NCBI RefSeq assembly: GCF_016097555.1
Contig: NC_054704.1
Span: 72,399,327 to 72,463,326, forward strand
Reading direction: 5' to 3'
From: Gigantopelta aegis
Lineage: Eukaryota > Mollusca > Gastropoda > Neomphalida > Peltospiridae
Length of the DNA: 64,000 nt
Part shown: positions 61,618 to 64,000 of the stretch, piece after piece
How the letters are laid out: every line of letters starts with the position of its first letter
Numbering within the stretch: position 1 is the stretch's first letter
Translations under genes and position numbers: made by a program
Notes under the pieces: model-generated
Database searches by the model: none
The model's input: the letters and a program-made list of their open reading frames with translations, nothing else
Told to the model about the DNA's origin: nothing

Positions 61618-61966
61618 TTATAATGAAAACATTGGATTTTTGCCTACCACTGAGTAGGTTCACTTAGTAGACAAATAATCCTGTCTGACATGAAATACCA
61701 TTACATTGATCATTTGCAAGTTTGCAGATAACAAATATTTCACATATTAACTACTAATATACACACTATAGGAAGACACACAACAGCACCTTACTGCAAG
61801 AGTTGTTTGGTTAAAATGTAGGTGCCAATGGGTTTCTTCCTGTAGTGTGTATTAGTGATTATATGTAAAATAATTGATCTCATCAAACTGGAAAATTATA
61901 GCGTAAACTGGAAATCTTTGCCTATCCGGTAGTAGGCAGAAATTCTGTGTTTTCATTACTGAGTTA
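61618..61966. mobile_element. nested inverted repeats near the coronin 5' end
   Basis: Outer arms: ATAATGAAAACATTGGATTT, then TTGCCTAC at 61621 against AGTAATGAAAACACAGAATT read inverted from 61962. Inner arms: AATATACACACTATAGGAAG at 61757 against AATACACACTACAGGAAGAA inverted from 61852. Looks like one fold-back element inside another. Confidence 0.55.
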
Positions 61967-62399
61967 TTTTTGACTGGAAAAGCGATTAAAATCATCCAAA
62001 CATCAGTCTAGCTTTCAAACAGCTGAGTACTCAGTCTATAGTGGGGTGGGTGGATGTGTAGTCCTATTTTAATTTTTTCAATAATCCATCACATCCTACC
62101 CAATTTGGAAAGAGTCACCCTAAGTGTTAGAGACAAAGGCTGAAAGGGGTGTTTCCCAACATTGAACATATGCATGTACTTTGCAAACAAAGTTTTTACA
62201 TTTTAACTTTTCTTTTTAAATATACAGGCTAGGCCTATACTAAAAACACAAAAACAAAACTGTTGTCTTAACTGTTACTAAATCGTAATCAGAAACAATC
62301 AATAAAGTAAACTGAATAATAAAGTTTAGACTAAAGCATGCACAAACAATGTGGTTCCCAACCAGGAAATGAATGAACGAAAGTAGATTAGTAGTATGA

Positions 62400-62659
62400 A
62401 GTTTCCGGTTGTCAAATCTCACGAGAAACTCCGAATGTTCTCGAGAGTGGAACGAAAGGGGCTTATCTGAATGTCATTGAACTGATGAAACTGTTTTCTG
62501 AATACAGTGTTTTGAATCAATCTTACATGACACAAACAAATATATTTTTCTCAATATATATGGACAAAATACAAAAATGTTACAAATTAACTAGTAATAA
62601 TGTATAGTTAATTTTGTCAAATAAACAAAACTCCTCTTGAAGAGGTCACAAAATAAAAG
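62400..62659. promoter_or_regulatory. probable bidirectional promoter of coronin-7 and the 62.66-kb gene
   Basis: The 62.66-kb gene reads rightward and coronin leftward, and no other gene lies between. TCTCACGAGA (62417-62426) is one change from TCTCGCGAGA, a motif known from many bidirectional promoters, and TTCTCGAGAG follows at 62438. No TATA box in position. Transcription starts are not known. Confidence 0.4.
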
Positions 62660-62825
62660 ATGGCTGCGCTCAGCAGAACGTGCACAAATTTAATACGCAG
62701 AGGTGTAGGGCGTCAAAGAAAAACAATCTTGAATAGGAGACATTTTAATCGAGATGTTGGATCTTGTTGTATGGTTAATACTACACCGTGCTCATTTGTA
62801 TTTGCACAAAATAAGTTAAATGTTG
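62660..62825 (+). CDS. first coding exon of a divergent gene, mitochondrial presequence-like
   Basis: ATG at 62660 in good context (AAAAGATGGCT) opens a frame that reaches a strong donor (TTG|GTAAGC at 62826) after 166 bases. The product begins MAALSRTCTNLIRRGVGRQR and continues with KTILNRRHFNRDVG: rich in Arg, Leu and Ser with almost no acid, typical of a mitochondrial import sequence. If the donor is not used, the frame stops at 62912-62914. The gene continues beyond the window or in later exons that I could not find before 64000. Identity unknown. Confidence 0.5.
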
Positions 62826-62914
62826 GTAAGCACAACTTGAACTTGGTTAATCCACCGGTCACTGAATCTTTTGGGAAGGTTTCCCAGTTCATTTGCCAAT
62901 TGTCTTTAGTTTGA

Positions 62915-63376
62915 TCTGTTTATAAATGATAGCCTCGTAATATCATGTTAACTTGGGGATGTATTGGCGTCTGGTAAACACTGAAGTAAGGACGTATACA
63001 AAATTCACACTGGTTAGCATGCTGATGCAACATTTGACAAATTGTTTAGATGCCTAATTTAATAGTTAACATTAATGACAAGTTAAACCACTTCTCTAGG
63101 ATTAAAGTTATCAGTTTGAATGTCAAATAATATAGAATAGACAGATCTTCACCTGAACTAATTTATTTATCACGGCTACTAGGCTATTTAATGACGGCAA
63201 TGACAGCAATGGCCATCATTGAGATGTAATCTGCCGTAGCCAAGTAGGTTGGGGCATCACAGATGTTACTTCTTGTGCCGCTGAATAAAAATTATTGCCA
63301 TGAGTAAAGCTTCTCCATAAAGACAAAATATATGTACATCTAGTGTATATTATCAGTCAGTCTTAACTATATGATA
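62915..63376. other. intron or intergenic, no feature
   Basis: AT-rich with no further exon recognisable. Confidence 0.4.
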
Positions 63377-63628
63377 AGGGCGGGATGTAGCCTAGGATCA
63401 ATCCCCGTCGGTGGGCCCATTAGGCTATTTTTCACTCTAGCCAGTGCACCACAACTGGTATATCAAAGGCTGTGGTATGTGATGTCCTGTCTGGTATGGT
63501 GCATACAAAAGATCCCTTGCTACTAATGGTCTCTTAGACTGTGTCAAACTTACTAAATGTTTGATATCCAATAGCCCATTATTAATAAACAATATGAGCT
63601 CTAGTGGTGTCATTAAACAAAAAGAAAC
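63377..63628 (+). mobile_element. SINE-A copy, slightly shortened
   Basis: Head GGGCGGGATGTAGCCTAGGA (part of the anticodon arm deleted), GGATCAATCCCC, body, and tail TAGTGGTGTCATTAAACAAA. Confidence 0.9.
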
Positions 63629-63728
63629 TTCTTCTTAACAATATGATATGTACAATAACACATTCTGTTCTGTGATTATTTATTGACTGTTACCAATTTG
63701 TACAGGTCTGACAACTTCATGCAAAACA

Positions 63729-64000
63729 GGGCGGGACGTGGCCCAGTGGTAAAGCGCTCGCTTGATGCGCTGTCAGTTTGGGATCGATCCACGTCGGTGG
63801 GTTCATTGGGCTATTTTTTGCTCCATCCATTGCACCACAACTGGTATATCAAAGGTTGTGGTATGTGCTATCCTGTCTGGGATGGTGCATATAAAAGATC
63901 TCTTACTGCTAATCGAAAAGAGTAGACCACGAAGTGGCGACAGCAGGTTTCCTCTCTTAATATCTGTGTGGTCCTTAACCGTATGTCCCGACGCCATATA
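63729..64000 (+). mobile_element. SINE-B copy cut by the window end
   Basis: Head GGGCGGGACGTGGCCCAGTG (box A) and GGGATCGATCC (box B), body with GATCGAAAAGAGTAGACCAC, ending in CCGACGCCATATA where the SINE-B tail begins. Well preserved. Confidence 0.92.

Noticed and set aside
63729-63800. tRNA gene (box A and box B present)
   Set aside because: No complete cloverleaf with acceptor stem; it is the head of a SINE followed by the shared SINE body.

Overview
This is animal nuclear DNA, most likely from a mollusc and probably a gastropod. It is AT-rich and has long introns with GT-AG splice sites. It holds two clearly recognisable conserved animal genes, many tRNA-derived SINEs of a type I associate with marine snails (from memory, not searched), non-autonomous DNA transposons, and many micro- and minisatellites. 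I saw no prokaryotic operons, CRISPR array, rRNA, free-standing tRNA gene, LTR element, Polinton or toxin gene. || Layout. 1-116 is the last coding exon of a plus-strand gene resembling the C-terminus of an alpha/beta-hydrolase (maspardin-like, tentative). 117-15.5 kb is mostly repeats: SINEs at 3.6-5.1 and 6.9 kb, a 54-bp array at 5.1 kb, and a nest at 12.4-14.2 kb in which a CA microsatellite was split by one transposon that was split by a second. The best gene signal there is a minus-strand signal-peptide exon at 11.6-11.8 kb. 15.5-20.4 kb is a complete five-exon UFM1 gene (plus strand). Its start codon is split by intron 1, and intron 4 holds an almost intact Tc1 transposon. 20.4-32.5 kb is the convergent intergenic space, with two large 45-bp satellites. 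|| 32.5-60.9 kb is a complete coronin-7 (POD-1 type) gene on the minus strand. I place 26 coding exons, about 974 codons, two coronin beta-propeller modules and an acidic Trp tail encoded partly by a 3-codon last exon. Exon 17 lacks one base relative to the frame required by both neighbouring exons, so as sequenced the gene is interrupted. Its introns hold five minisatellites, a long GA/TC tract beside a splice acceptor, and SINEs that mostly lie in the same orientation as the gene. || At 62.66 kb a divergent plus-strand gene begins with a mitochondrial-presequence-like exon, so the 61-62.7 kb interval probably holds a shared promoter. || Function. UFM1 is the ubiquitin-like modifier of the UFMylation pathway. 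Coronin-7 is a Golgi/trafficking and actin-related WD protein. No functional link between them is implied; they are convergent neighbours. The most unusual content is transposon architecture: SINEs with exchangeable tRNA heads, a TTAA-flanked element family whose long form keeps a matching ORF in two copies, and SINE sequence abutting a coronin splice acceptor.
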